Source: Epiperipatus broadwayi
Lineage: Eukaryota; Onychophora; Udeonychophora; Euonychophora; Peripatidae
Direction: 5' to 3'
NCBI GenBank assembly: GCA_028023455.1
Contig: JAQFVV010012509.1
Coordinates: forward strand, 498,001 to 562,000
Length of the DNA stretch: 64,000 nt
A model generated the notes under the pieces. It had not been told where the DNA came from, searched no databases, and worked only from the letters and a program-made list of their open reading frames with translations. Numbering within the stretch: the first letter of the stretch is position 1; each line of letters opens with the position of its first letter. Shown one piece after another: positions 34,990 through 46,359 of this stretch. The translations under genes and the position numbers were made by a program.

Positions 34990-36700
34990 CCCTATTGTTA
35001 CCGGTCGCCTTATTCAACCGTTTCTAAAGGGATTGAGAGCTCCGAAACAAACATGATATAGCGTAAAGATTTATTTATTTTCCTATATCAATAGTTGTTC
35101 ATTATCAACACAAGGGGGCGCCAGATACGATGATTTAATTTACAATTTAATTTCTCGCATCACCTTACGTCATATCAAAACGATTTCGAAGTCTAATCCC
35201 CGCCCATAAGCTCAAACTCCCAGCATGGACCAATAAGGGTCACTCAGGGTCGCGATGTAATTGTTTTCAAGACTATTATTCTGGCAAAAGACACAATACT
35301 AACCAATGGAGAAGAATCTTGGTTGATTAACAGATCGGTCCAAATATTGGACCGGGTCATTGGTTATTGGCAACTAATACGAATGTTCGGTTTATGCATC
35401 ATTATATAAAAAAAATTAAAAGCTTATAATATCACCCCCTTTATCATACAGTCCAATAGAATTATTCATACTAGCTTTATTGACATTTACTTATACTTAT
35501 TAATAATAGGCCCTCCCAACTCTTAAACCTATCTTAACTACATAATAAATAAACATCGTGACTTACGGCACGATGAAATTTAAAGAAGTAAACAAAACAA
35601 AAAAAAAATACAATAAAGACAAATTAAAAGTAAAATAATTAATTGCATGAATAAATGCTGATTATAATAATTAAAAAAATATATGTTTTAATTATAGAGA
35701 ATGATTTGAGGAATGCTCGACTTGTTTAAATAAAAAAAAAGAATTTATTGAATATAAAAAAAATGAAACATTGATTAATAGCTTTATTTGCACGCACATA
35801 CACGCATTCTCGCACTCGCACAGAAAAGAACATATTATGCATAATAAACATGGATGATAAAATATATTTCCTTCTTTTACATTTTGAAATTAGGTGTGTG
35901 TTATAGTTTATCTGCGAAAGAAAATAATAATTATGATCAAAGTTCATAACAGGAAAAGTCCTAAGATTTAAAAATGAGGAACTATGTAGCATCTGATATT
36001 TTTTTTTATTTACGAAAGTTGAGATTAAAATAATAAGATTCAAATATGAGGGATTACGGATCATTTTATATTTTTGATTTACGAAAGTCGAATTTAATTA
36101 ATTATGAAATTGCCTTTTAAAGTCTACGTAAAGAATGAATGGGAGCATAAAAAAAATAAAGTGTTTACCTAGGATTTTGCGTAGTCTTCTGCTGCTTCTA
36201 ATTTGGTGAGGGTTCGAACCTGGTGGATAATGTTTCCATAATAAATGGTTATTCATTTCATATAAGTTCAGCGTAGTATGTTTGGACGATTCTTGTATAT
36301 TAAACGGAACAACGTCCTTGGACTGATTGGAGTACGATGTTCGGACGGCACTGTTGTTGATCATTCATAGCTGTGGAGATGTTCTGGCGGCGGAGCGTCG
36401 ATCAATCACTGAAGGGTTTCTTAGCCCATCATGACGATCGACGCTCTAAATGTTAATTTCATAGTGATCATATTGGATAAACCGGATAGCAAAAAAAAGA
36501 GAAAAGTTCTAGTTGTAGCTTCCGTAGGAATCAAAAAAAACTATAAGCATAAGCATAAAAAAAAAGTGTAAAAGACCAAAGACAAAGACTAAGACTCCTA
36601 TTTATATGGGTTGGTTATTATCTGAGGATCGAATCTCCACCCAGAGTTCAATATTCTTTGAGTTGTCGTTGGGGTCCGTGTCCTACGTAATGTTCATTCA
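34990..36700. promoter_or_regulatory. CpG-richer block with promoter-like motifs (host promoter or old LTR)
   Basis: Less AT-rich than its surroundings and with many CpGs. Visible sites: a CTCF-like 'cacaagggggcgcca' (35110-35124), several CCAAT boxes on both strands around 35230-35380, an inverted repeat 'cggtccaa' / 'ttggaccg' near 35335-35353, a TATA-like 'tatataaaa' near 35403, and an 11 bp-arm hairpin at 36393-36446. A tandem pair of related ~80 bp segments containing 'atttacgaaagt' lies at 35950-36095. The two minus ORFs (35726-36064, 36098-36364) look non-coding. It could be a host promoter/insulator or an LTR remnant, since 'TGTTACCGG' at 34998 resembles the LTR edge at 51559. I cannot decide. 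Confidence 0.35.
36393..36446. repeat. Perfect 11 bp inverted repeat with 32 bp loop
   Basis: 'gagcgtcgatc' (36393-36403) and 'gatcgacgctc' (36436-36446). A small inner GGG/CCC pair could extend the structure. CpG-rich arms are unusual for this window. Confidence 0.8.
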
Positions 36701-37490
36701 ATCCATATGCTTGAGGCAATCTTAGGTTTATGCAATCTCACATTGCAATCTCAGTTAGAAAAATTCATACTTATTCACCTTTTATACATACATGTGTGCG
36801 TGTTTTAAGAGAACAATTTAACTTACATTAGTTTAAAAGTCGAGCATTTAATCTCAAAATCACTTCTATAAGCTTTTAACTTTCACTATAGTTATAATTT
36901 AAAATAAACCCCTTTTTTAATTACCCCCGCGGCATATATAAGTAGAAATCACTTATTGAGATTTAAAATGGCATATTAGTGATGCTTTATATTTTATTTT
37001 TAGAGAATATTATTATAGTAGATTATATGAAAGCCTTAAATTATTTAATCAGAAATATTAACATTTTATTTTACAGTGTATTTTATAAAGCATTGAAAGA
37101 AAACTATATTTATTTTTATCATAAGTTGAAAGTAAATAAAAAATAGACTATTTACATTGCTTGTGTGTGTGGGTATATACCTGTACCGACTTTGTCTCGG
37201 TACACTATTTTAATGAGATCTAATATCAATTATTTCCAAATAAAATTTCTATCCCTAATAATCAAATCTTCATTGTTGTTGGTGATTTGTCATTATATTC
37301 CTAGCCAGAAAAATAAGATGCCTATAATTAAAGAATTACCAAAATTATTAAAATATATAGTTGCTGAACTAGTTTCAGAGCTAGATCATTGTTCAAATGA
37401 TTTGATTACAGTTCAAACCTTAGGTTAACAGTAAAGATGAAGTTAAATATATTTACTCAATGTATATATATTACTTCCAAATTTTGAATC
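36701..37490. other. No supportable gene
   Basis: AT-rich. The plus ORF 37165-37428 (87 codons) looks hydrophobic/basic with no recognisable motif. Confidence 0.45.
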
Positions 37491-37491
37491 C

Positions 37492-37540
37492 CAGAACTCA
37501 GTGATAATGGCATAAGCCAGAAAGCAATCTGAGGATGGGA
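37492..37540 (+). ncRNA. Decayed hammerhead ribozyme
   Basis: Aligns with the H1 hammerhead: 'CTCA' then 'GTGATAA' (37501-37507; C3 and G8 replaced), stem II 'TGGC' / 'GCCA' with loop ATAA (37508-37519), 'GAAA' (37520-37523), and 'ATC' (37527-37529) at the cleavage position. Stem I still pairs 'TGAG' (37530-37533) with 'CTCA' (37497-37500). Substituted core bases predict no activity. Flanks do not match the H family closely, so this is either a far older copy or another family. Confidence 0.6.
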
Positions 37541-38229
37541 GTTCAAATATTAAGGATAGGAATTTTATATTCATCTAGGCTAAATAATACTAAAGTTAAG
37601 AGCTGCTTTTATATATGTACAGTATTATAAGTAGTATGGGACTGCATTTCATGAAGCTAATTATCATGTATAAATGATTATTATAACATAAGATTTAAAC
37701 TTGGAAATGGATTTAATCAAGAGAATAAAAAATATTTAACTCAAAGTGCATATTTAAAAAATAAATATAATTTATAAACAGTATGCTAGGAACTGAATTC
37801 TGTGAAGCTAATTAATACATCTGTATATATAAATGATTATTATATCTAATTATTAGATTATGCAAAACATTTTCAGTTTGATAATGTATGTCAAGGCATA
37901 TATTCCTGCAGAACTTTCCAATGTTAAAAAAATTGTCAATTGAACAATTAATGAGTAAAACAAAAAGGTAACTCATGTTTTTTTATTTATTTTAGAACTC
38001 TTTCAGAATACTGAAAATGATGTTCTATGAAAAGCTATACTCTTTGATTGTTTTTGAAATTGTATTAGGTGAAAGTTATTAATAAAAATAAAAGTTTATC
38101 ATTGGATTCTGTATATATGGTTTTATGCATTTTCTCACAATGGTTGCATTTTTCTTTATGGTCTAATCAATCCAGATTATCCTAAAACATCTCAAAATAA
38201 TAATAGGATAAAAATAATTCAACATGAAA
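37541..38229. other. No gene seen
   Basis: AT-rich sequence; two related segments around 37590-37690 and 37770-37850 ('aaatgattattata') suggest an old local duplication. Confidence 0.45.
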
Positions 38230-38400
38230 GCACAAATAAAATGCCAGTATCACAAACCAATGAGGTCAGATTGACTTTAGGTCAACATGGGTGTGATAAG
38301 AATCTCGGCCTCGGCATGACATTTGAGCATTCCATCGTCAGATTTTCAATTGGATGATGGTTGAAGAGTTGGAGTGTGGAGTGGATTGAAGCATGTCCAT
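38230..38400 (-). repeat. Repeat family B fragment
   Basis: Reverse complement of the linker part seen at about 2555-2700: 'aattgaaaatctgacgatgg', 'aatgctcaaatgtcat' and 'cacacccatgttgacc' on the minus strand. Confidence 0.75.
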
Positions 38401-39585
38401 TAACTTTTTAATTTCCTTGACTGGTTAAAAATGATCATGGCTTCAAGTTGCTCAAATTCCATCATTTTTAATGCTACGGTAAAGAATTTATGGTCATTTT
38501 AAAGTTTAAAAAAAGTACTGTAAGATGTTGCCCTCTCTTGAATTATTTTACAAGTAAAAAACCAATACTATTCAAATTTATGTTTTAACAATGGAAGAAG
38601 GCTGTCTTTCATAGACTATGATTGGTTGTTGCTCATAGTGGTCAAAAGAGACTGCTTGTCAATAATTTTCATGCTCCAACTTCTTTGTTTCATTTTGAAA
38701 ATGATAAACAAATGTTTTAGACCATTTTAAAAATATATTTTGACATATTATAAATTATTTTAATAAAATATGCTAAAAATAAAATTATTTTAGAAAAATA
38801 ATTAAGATTTTAGTAAAAATTGTTTACTTTTACACAACGTAAAATTGAAAAAGAAATCATTGACATCAGCAACACTTTTCAATTTGTTATAGAACATTCT
38901 TTTTAAATTCACTGCTATCTAATATTTTTATAATTATAAATAAAAATTTATTTTTGAAAAAACTTTCATTCACTTTCATAACCTGACAAATTATTAATAT
39001 ACTTTTTACAAACGAAACTAAAATGAATATAATATTAAAAGATGAATATATTTTTACTACTGATTCTGTAATTGACCAATCAAAAGTTTAGAGTTTTACC
39101 TCACTTGGCCAATAAAATAAAGTGCAGCTGAATGGGTTAAAGTATGAAGATTGGGCTATTTAATATATACCTGAGCACTTATTGCATATATGTTGTAGCA
39201 AAGTGATTTCACACTTCCTCCTATTGCATATCTTTGCTTAACAATTTTACATAGTTACTTGATTTAAAAAAAATAGTCATGATTTTTTTTATAAGCATCA
39301 TAAGCATAATAGCTTATATTGCTTTTAATAATTTCATTCATTAATAAAATAGGAGTAATATATTTAAATGTGAGCCAGAAAATAGTATTCTAATAGTATA
39401 GTAATTTAGTTATAAGACAGAAGAGAGTAGAGAATATAAAATTAGCTTTTGTAAATTTTTAGAATAGTAGTATAAAAATTAAAATATTAGTTTACAATAA
39501 GTCAGCCTTAGGTTTATAAAGGTAATTTTAATATTTAATATATTTAAATATTTGATTTGGTAGTTATAATAAATTATAAGTAGCT
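38401..39585. other. No gene seen
   Basis: AT-rich sequence immediately upstream of the full-length RTE insertion. Confidence 0.5.
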
Positions 39586-39597
39586 ATTTAAGAAATA
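39586..39597. repeat. 12 bp target site duplication of the full-length RTE
   Basis: 'atttaagaaata' here and again at 42874-42885, exactly bordering the element. Confidence 0.9.
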
Positions 39598-39923
39598 GGC
39601 TGCAGAAAGGAGTTTGCTATTAACTGAAAGGAGACCCTTTGATTCCTCTTGGAGGCCTTAAAGGAACCGAGCAGGGCAAATTCCTAATGCCCACTCGATA
39701 CGTTCTTGTCGTTGCAGCTGTTATTACTATGTGATTATTCATATAGTATACGAACATGGATGGGCTGCTCACCAACATGCATTAGCCAGCATGGTGAGTT
39801 TATTGGCTTTTTACCTCCGAGTTTAAGATCAAGAAACACCATGGTCTTTCTTCTCAGTGCCTGATAAGGCAGAATGAATGTTTGTGTAAATGATAAATAT
39901 TTTTCCAATACATATATACAATC

Positions 39924-42461
39924 ATGACAGACAAAAATAAAGCATGGCCCTTATTCCCAGGAGGCTGTAAAGTCACCAACCAAGGCAGCAGTTGGTGGCC
40001 GAAGGCGGAGGATGCTAAGAATCCCCTGATTGTGGACCCAGGCTGCCATTTGATGACGACTTTTTATTTAGGTACTTACAACTGCAGATCACTTTCAAGT
40101 GAAGGAAGATTGCAAGAATTAGAAGAAGAACTCTCTTATATTAAATGGGACATTATTGGACTTTGTGAAGTTAGAAGAAAAGGTGAAGAGACAATTGATT
40201 TAAAAAGTGGACATATACTCTATTATAAAGGCACAAATATTGGAAATACAAGTGGAGTAGGATTCATTATAAATAAAAAGTGGAAGAACAATATTGTGGA
40301 GATTGATGGTGTATCAGACAGAGTGGCAAGATTAGTTATACAACTTAATAGCAGATATCAAATGCAGATAATTCAGGTTTATGCCCCAACAAGTTCTCAT
40401 AGTGATGAAGTAGTAGAAGATTTTTATATGGATGTACAAAAGGCTTTTGATCAGAGTAAACAACATTTTAAAATTGTTATGGGAGACTTTAATGCTAGAA
40501 TTGGTAAACAAATGAAAGATGAAAGTGCTGTAGGTAATTTTGGTTATGGTAATAGAAATGAGAGAGGACATAGACTTGTGGAGTTTGCAGAAAAAGAAAA
40601 ACTTTATATTATGAATTCTTTTTTTGAGAAAAATGTTAAAAGGAAATGGACATGGAAGCATCCAAATGAAGGTACAGCAGAATTGGATTATATTTTGACT
40701 AATAGGAAATACATATTTCAAGATTGTAATGTTCTTAATAAATTTAACACAGGAAGTGATCATCGATTAGTAAGATGTAAGATATGTGTTAATGTGAAAC
40801 TAGAGAGACAAAAATTATTAAGAAAAACAATATTTACAGTTGATATTCCTAATCTTCAGAAACATTCTAATGAATTTAAATTAGAACTTACAAATCGGTT
40901 TCAAGTATTAGTAGATTTTGAACATGATTCAGATTTGAATGAAATTAATATGAAAATAACTGATACACTTTTAAAAACTGCAACAAAGATAGCTGGTAGA
41001 AAAAAGCAGCAATTGACCAATAAAATTTCTACTGAGACTAGAGAATTTATGAAGAAAAGAAGGAATATGAAGATATACAAAAATGATGCATTAAAAAGAA
41101 TTGAATATCTCAAATTTTGTAAAATGGTGCGGAAAAGAGTTGAAAATGATATAAGAAAGTATAATTGTGAACTAGCAAGGAAAGCTGTAGAAGAAAATAA
41201 AAGTCTTAAGAATGTAAAACAACATTTTGGTATTGGTAGGAAATTTATATCTGCAATAAGAAAAAAAGATGGAATTATTACTAAAAAGAGAGATGACATC
41301 ATGAAATTGGTAGAAGATTTTTATCAAGAATTATATAGTAATAAAGAACAAGTACCTCCTATATCTATTACATCTTCCAAATTGCCCAGAATTTTAAATG
41401 AAGAAGTGAGACATGCAATTAAATGTATGAAGAAAGGAAAGGCTCCAGGTAATGATGGAATTATAATTGATATATTAAAAGAAGCAGGTGAAGAAATAGA
41501 AATTTTTTTAGCAAAGTTATATACCAAATGTCTAAATGATAAAGATGTACTGGATGATTGGAAGAATGCAGTAATAATATTAATATTTAAAAAAGGTGAT
41601 AAAGAAGATATTAGAAATTACAGACCTATCAGCCTTTTATCAGTTTTATATAAAATTTTTACCAAGATAATTACAACTCATCTACAGAGAACATTGGATT
41701 TCCACCAACCAAGAGAACAAGCTGGATTTAAAAGTGGTTTTAGTACAGTAGATCATATCCAGGTATTGAGAGAAGTTATAGAAAGGACAAATGAATATGA
41801 GTTGTCATTATGTTTTGGATTTGTAGATTATGAAAAGGCATTTGATTCTATAAACATTTCTTCAGTGATTAAAGCATTGGATCATCAAGGTATAGATCCA
41901 GGATATTGTCATATTTTGAAGAATATTTATAAAAATGCAACAGCAACAATTAGATTACATAATGATACTGGGAAATCCAACATTGAGAAAAGTGTAAGAC
42001 AAGGTGACTCCATATCTCCAAAACTTTTTACAGCAGTGCTGCAAGAAGTATTTTGTGGATTAAAATGGGAAACTAAAGGAGTGAAAGTAAATGGAGATTA
42101 TTTAAGTCATTTAGATTTCGCAGATGATGTAGTTGTTTTTGCAAATAATGCTTCAGAGCTGCAGGATATGTTGCAGGAATTATCAGATGAAAGTAGGAAA
42201 GTAGGACTAAAGATAAATGTTAAAAAGACTAAAGTAGTGTTTAATCGATTTGCTCAAAATATGAAAATAAAGATTGATTATGATGAATTAGAAGAAGTTA
42301 ACAATTACAAATACCTTGGTCAGATTATTAATACAGATGGAAACATAATGGAAGAAATTAATCATAGAATTAAACTTTGTTGGAGTGCTTTTGGTAGAAA
42401 TAACTTGATACTAAAAGGAAATATGCCTATGTGTTTGAAAAGGAAGGTTTTTAACAAATGA
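39924..42461 (+). CDS. RTE-like endonuclease-reverse transcriptase, prematurely terminated
   Basis: 845 codons. Residues 47-285 form an APE-type endonuclease: 'TYNCRSL' (Asn 53), 'CEVRRKG' (Glu 82), 'VYAPT' (152-156), 'GDFNARIG' (187-194), 'LDYIL' (Asp 255) and 'GSDHRLV' (277-283) hold the expected catalytic residues. Residues about 500-800 are the RT: 'KKGKAPGNDG', 'NYRPISLL', 'FVDYEKAFDS' (633-642), 'RQGDSISP' (692-699), the 'FADD' active site (732-735) and 'YKYLG' (795-799). The enzyme would nick target DNA and copy its own RNA at the nick. The start ATG follows the leader; 'MTTFYLG' at residue 44 is an alternative start. The stop at 42459-42461 (TGA) replaces a cysteine codon found in the 14.9 and 18.2 kb copies, removing the last ~130 residues. 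Catalytic motifs are intact. Minus-strand ORFs here (40332-40763, 40901-41302, 41324-41527) are antisense shadows. Confidence 0.93.
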   Translation: MTDKNKAWPLFPGGCKVTNQGSSWWPKAEDAKNPLIVDPGCHLMTTFYLGTYNCRSLSSEGRLQELEEELSYIKWDIIGLCEVRRKGEETIDLKSGHILYYKGTNIGNTSGVGFIINKKWKNNIVEIDGVSDRVARLVIQLNSRYQMQIIQVYAPTSSHSDEVVEDFYMDVQKAFDQSKQHFKIVMGDFNARIGKQMKDESAVGNFGYGNRNERGHRLVEFAEKEKLYIMNSFFEKNVKRKWTWKHPNEGTAELDYILTNRKYIFQDCNVLNKFNTGSDHRLVRCKICVNVKLERQKLLRKTIFTVDIPNLQKHSNEFKLELTNRFQVLVDFEHDSDLNEINMKITDTLLKTATKIAGRKKQQLTNKISTETREFMKKRRNMKIYKNDALKRIEYLKFCKMVRKRVENDIRKYNCELARKAVEENKSLKNVKQHFGIGRKFISAIRKKDGIITKKRDDIMKLVEDFYQELYSNKEQVPPISITSSKLPRILNEEVRHAIKCMKKGKAPGNDGIIIDILKEAGEEIEIFLAKLYTKCLNDKDVLDDWKNAVIILIFKKGDKEDIRNYRPISLLSVLYKIFTKIITTHLQRTLDFHQPREQAGFKSGFSTVDHIQVLREVIERTNEYELSLCFGFVDYEKAFDSINISSVIKALDHQGIDPGYCHILKNIYKNATATIRLHNDTGKSNIEKSVRQGDSISPKLFTAVLQEVFCGLKWETKGVKVNGDYLSHLDFADDVVVFANNASELQDMLQELSDESRKVGLKINVKKTKVVFNRFAQNMKIKIDYDELEEVNNYKYLGQIINTDGNIMEEINHRIKLCWSAFGRNNLILKGNMPMCLKRKVFNK

Positions 42462-42850
42462 GTTTTACCAGTTCTTACTTATGGATCTGAGACTTGGACA
42501 CTTAATAGAAGAGCAATACAGAGACTTCAGACCACTCAAAGAAGTATGGAGAGATGTATGTTGGGAGTAACAAGAAGAGATCGAAAACGCAATGTATGGG
42601 TAAGAGAACAAACTGGTGTTACTGACCTCATTGAAAAAATTAAAAAATTAAAATTGCTAGAAGAGATGATAATAGATGGACAATTGAAATTTTAAACTGG
42701 ATTCCAAGAGATTGTAAAAGATCCAGAAAGAGACCACATGTGAGATGGATGGATGAAATAAGAACGTGTGCAGGGGTGATGTGGAGAAGAGAAGCTGAAG
42801 ATCGGAGATGGATTAAACTTGGAGAGACCTTCATCCTGCAGTGGATTGAT
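42462..42850 (+). pseudogene. C-terminal remainder of the RTE ORF, out of use
   Basis: Directly after the TGA the same frame continues 'VLPVLTYGSETWTLNRR', 'TTQRSMERCMLGVTRR' and 'VWVREQTGVTDLIEKI', matching the 18.2 kb copy. Near 42640 about 19 bases present in that copy (coding the 'WSWAGHI' zone) are missing, shifting the frame. The remaining nucleotide sequence still matches to the 3' tail. The minus ORF 42640-42834 is antisense. Confidence 0.88.
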
Positions 42851-42873
42851 AATGGTTGATAATGATGATGATG

Positions 42874-42885
42874 ATTTAAGAAATA
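42874..42885. repeat. 12 bp target site duplication, right copy
   Basis: Partner of 39586-39597. Confidence 0.9.
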
Positions 42886-45257
42886 ATTAAAGTTAGTTTA
42901 AAGTTTGATATGTCATTTCCTTTGTTCATGAATATGTGTGTGCTTGCATGGATGAGTGAAATTGTTTCATAATTAATTAAGTAGTTTTATTTTGAGTTCT
43001 TTAGATTCATTTAAAATATATATATAAAGAACAAATAATTATAATATTAGTTAAAGTGGTTTAATGAATAAAATAGGTGTTAATTTAAATAAATATCCTA
43101 GGATGGTTCAATCAGTGGATGTATAAATAATGTGATTATTTTTTTATATAATATGTGTTTTTTTATAAAAAAAACTTTGTCATTTTTTTTTTCTAATTTA
43201 AGTTCGTTAAACCATGTGACATTTTCGAAATATCTAGACTAAAATGACATCAATTGATTGACATATCTTCTGATTGGATTTTCAAAAAAAAGGGGGGGAC
43301 TATAAAAGAAAGGTTTGGTTGTTTTAAAAGAATGCATTCATTTTCTTGATTTTGGATCAACTCCCACTCTTCTGGTCTGATTGAATCCTTGGCACAAGAT
43401 AAAATTTCAAAGCAGTAATTTTTTATAATTTTATTATTTTTCCTAAAAGTATTTAATTTAAACTTAATTATTATCAAGTTGACAATGAATTGTAACTTTT
43501 TAGGTAACTCACTTTTTGGTATCTGAATTACAGTTAAGCTTTCTTAATTACTATAAAAATGCTTCAGGGGAATTTTATCATCATTATTAACTATTTCAAT
43601 AAAAGTAACTACAGAATAAGTTTTAACACTAAGCAGTTGTTATATTTATTTATGAATTTTATAACTAAATTTATGCAGAACAATTTCCCCACACTTATTT
43701 TGCTTAGTGATCTCGTAAATGGGATAAATTTAAAAAAAAAGAAAATTAAAATGCATAGACTATTTAAAAACTGTATATTTAAAGTTTAAAATGCATTCGG
43801 TTAGTTTGCCTATTTAATGTCTTAAATTATTAATTGCCATTGGAACTATTTATAAAATAATTTTTAAAAAATGTTTAAATAATTACCCTGCTTTATTAAT
43901 ATTCTTCATATATAAAACATATGCTTGAGGAATAATAATAATTTTAAAACTGTTTTACTACAAATATACATATTATTTATAAAAAATATAAAATATTAAC
44001 TTGTCATTCTATACTATGAAGTTAGTAGAAGTATTTCTAAAGATGTTCTGATATGCTAACAAAATTCTTTATAAATTATATTATGCAAATGTATTAAGTA
44101 ATAATCTGGAAATGTTTCATTATTTCCCCAAATAAGTTTCAGATGCTTTGAATATATTCTTTAAAAGAGTAAATTTAATTAAATAAACCTGCAGGATCCT
44201 GGAATTGCCTATTTGCTGAAAGAATTATTGTATTACAATGTTATCATTTCCTCATTGTGACTTATTATTGTTTTATTTTCATTCATTTTGCTGCTTATAT
44301 TTAGAAATGGTTATATATTTTTAGAATTAAATTAGACATAAGAACTGTCATATATGTTTTGGAAATTCTTTTGCAATGTATGAAATAATAGTTTGACTAG
44401 AAGCTTGCTGGTAAAATTAATATTATATGTGCTTAAAAGATGGCTGAGTGTGAAGAAAGCTCACTTATGAACTAAGTTTTTTTGTTTTTCTGATAAAAAA
44501 TATTTTATGCACTATTTTATTCGAAATTTTATGTTTAATGTAATACCACCCCATATTATAAGTGTGCCAGGTAATTAATTTATATAATTTTAATTTTGAT
44601 GGGTTTATCAGAATGTGTGGATATTCTACAGATTATAGGTAATATTTATTATATAGTTGATATGTGCTTGATAAGCTAAATTGTACTCTATCTATTTTGA
44701 GTCAGTGGAGATTTTCATCTCTCACAATAATTATTTTAAATGTATGAGATCTTACTCAGTTATGTGCTTAACAGCCAAAGTAACTAATTGTCAGAAGTTT
44801 TTCCTTTATATTTTTGCATAAATGCAATAGTAATTATAACCGCTAGTATTTTTTTTATGCATTGAGTATTATTTTCACACTTTTATTCACATTATTATTC
44901 ATGTCCACTGGTTACCATAATTTTAATATTCCATAGACTTGTGAATTGTAACTTTGTGCCAAAAATTTCATATGCTATTAAAATTTCTTTATTAATATTT
45001 CAGTCAGTTGACTTAAATTCCAAATGTTGGTTCAGACATTGCTTATTGTTAGTATGATTAAAATTTTGAATACGACTTTAGTTAGTTATGGTGATGTTTG
45101 TGTTTTGTCATTGCTAGTTATAGTGTTGCTTAGCCTCATAATGTTAAGACCCTACTTATATTTATTAGTATACTTGATGGAGTGGATGAGTTCCCCATCT
45201 TTATTACATTGTTCCATGAGGTGATAGTGCTTATTTCCAGTGATTGTTATCACGTAT
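42886..45257. other. No supportable gene
   Basis: AT-rich. Small ORFs at 43250-43477 (minus), 43559-43789 and 45024-45224 (plus) lack recognisable motifs; the last may be the antisense side of the relic at 45258-45539. Confidence 0.45.
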
Positions 45258-45539
45258 TTAGAAGGTACCTGTTCTTGATGTGTCTTTCCATGTTTTCCTA
45301 ATGCACTGGGATAAAAGTCCAGGCATCCTCTTTTGCCTTAGAAGTAGGTGTTTGGAAGCTATCATTCTTATGATGTATTTATTGACTATGCTAGTTTGCT
45401 CTGTGGAGCCTATGTTTGGCCAATCACCCATGATATATTTAAAGCTAATTTTCCACTGTAGTAGGTGAGGTTTTGTTGTATTTTGATATGTGATGATAAA
45501 ATAAGCTAGTTTGAAGGATTTAGTTTCTTCGGGTTGCAC
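45258..45539 (-). pseudogene. Unrecognised coding relic, 93 codons
   Basis: Encodes 'MQPEETKSFKLAYFIITYQN', then 'KISFKYIMGDWPNIGSTEQT' and '...MPGLLSQCIRKTWKDTSRTGTF'. Even composition and lack of AT-driven low-complexity residues suggest real coding ancestry. Minus-strand text before and after it (45030-45600) may extend it in other frames. I do not recognise the family; a transposable element protein is the likeliest source given the setting. Confidence 0.3.
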
Positions 45540-46359
45540 TTGGTTATTTTAGTGCTTAAGGGTGTAACAATGTTTATTTTGTGCTGTTATGATGCTAAAA
45601 TCATCCACAAACCAACCAACAACAGTTAGTAATTTTAAATGTTTAACTTGTAAGAATATGGCCAGCAAGTGCAATCCACACATGCTATGTAATTGCTGTA
45701 TTCATCTAGAACTTTCGATGATGGATGTGTAAGTCATTTACTTTAAACATTTTAGTAACTTATATTATGCAGACAGTAATTTCTTAATTTTATGTGTGCA
45801 AATGACTTCTGATGAGTGTCCCATACATTTCATTCATTTATTAGGTTATTTGTTAGTTCAAAATCCTAAGTGATATGAGAGTCTTTATTTGTGAGAATTA
45901 TTTTAGATATGCCATCTATTGCTTAAGTGTAGTTAGCTGGTAATTTCAACCACTGAAAAATCAGTCAATTAGGCCTGGTCACTAATTTTATAATGCTTTA
46001 ATTTAGAGTAAATAAATAAAGAGAAATGATATATTGATAAGCTAATGATTAATACAATGTAAAGCATATAAATTTTGTGATGCCAAGAATTTTTTGAGGG
46101 ATTGTTGATATTGGAGATGTATAAGAATAAGCTAGTGTTAACTCTTCATTTAATTAAACTGTTATATAGGACGATTTATGTAAAATCATTTATGTTTTGA
46201 AACAAAGCCTTAGCATTTATTTATAAGACTCAAAAGAATTTTAAATACTCTCAGTCAAATGACTATATTTGTTAACAGTGCTATCTTGCTAATGTTTCCA
46301 AGTTTGTGTAAATTTGTTTCATTATATTGTATTTAAATGATGCATTTATTTATATAGTG
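45540..46359. other. No gene seen
   Basis: AT-rich sequence without supportable features. Confidence 0.5.

Larger units (their letters stand above)
39598..42873 (+). mobile_element. Full-length RTE-like non-LTR retrotransposon, 3.28 kb
   Basis: Bounded by a perfect 12 bp duplication. It begins 'ggctgcagaaaggagtttgc', has a GC-richer leader of about 330 bp (39598-39923), one ORF with endonuclease then reverse transcriptase, a short 3' region, and ends in a (GATGAT)n tail rather than poly-A, as is usual for RTE-type elements. It is the only complete copy in the window and serves as reference for the relics at 14.9, 18.2, 21.3, 28.3, 33.3 and 62.6 kb. Two lesions in the C-terminal region (a stop at 42459 and a deletion near 42640-42660) make it unlikely to be autonomous. 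Confidence 0.93.

Noticed and set aside
36195-36235. tRNA-like 'gggttcgaacctgg' as PBS or tRNA T-arm
   Set aside because: Palindromic B-box-like string without the rest of a tRNA fold and with wrong spacing for a PBS.
40332-41527. Three minus-strand ORFs (143, 133 and 67 codons)
   Set aside because: They lie antisense to the RTE endonuclease-RT ORF, whose motifs are unambiguous.
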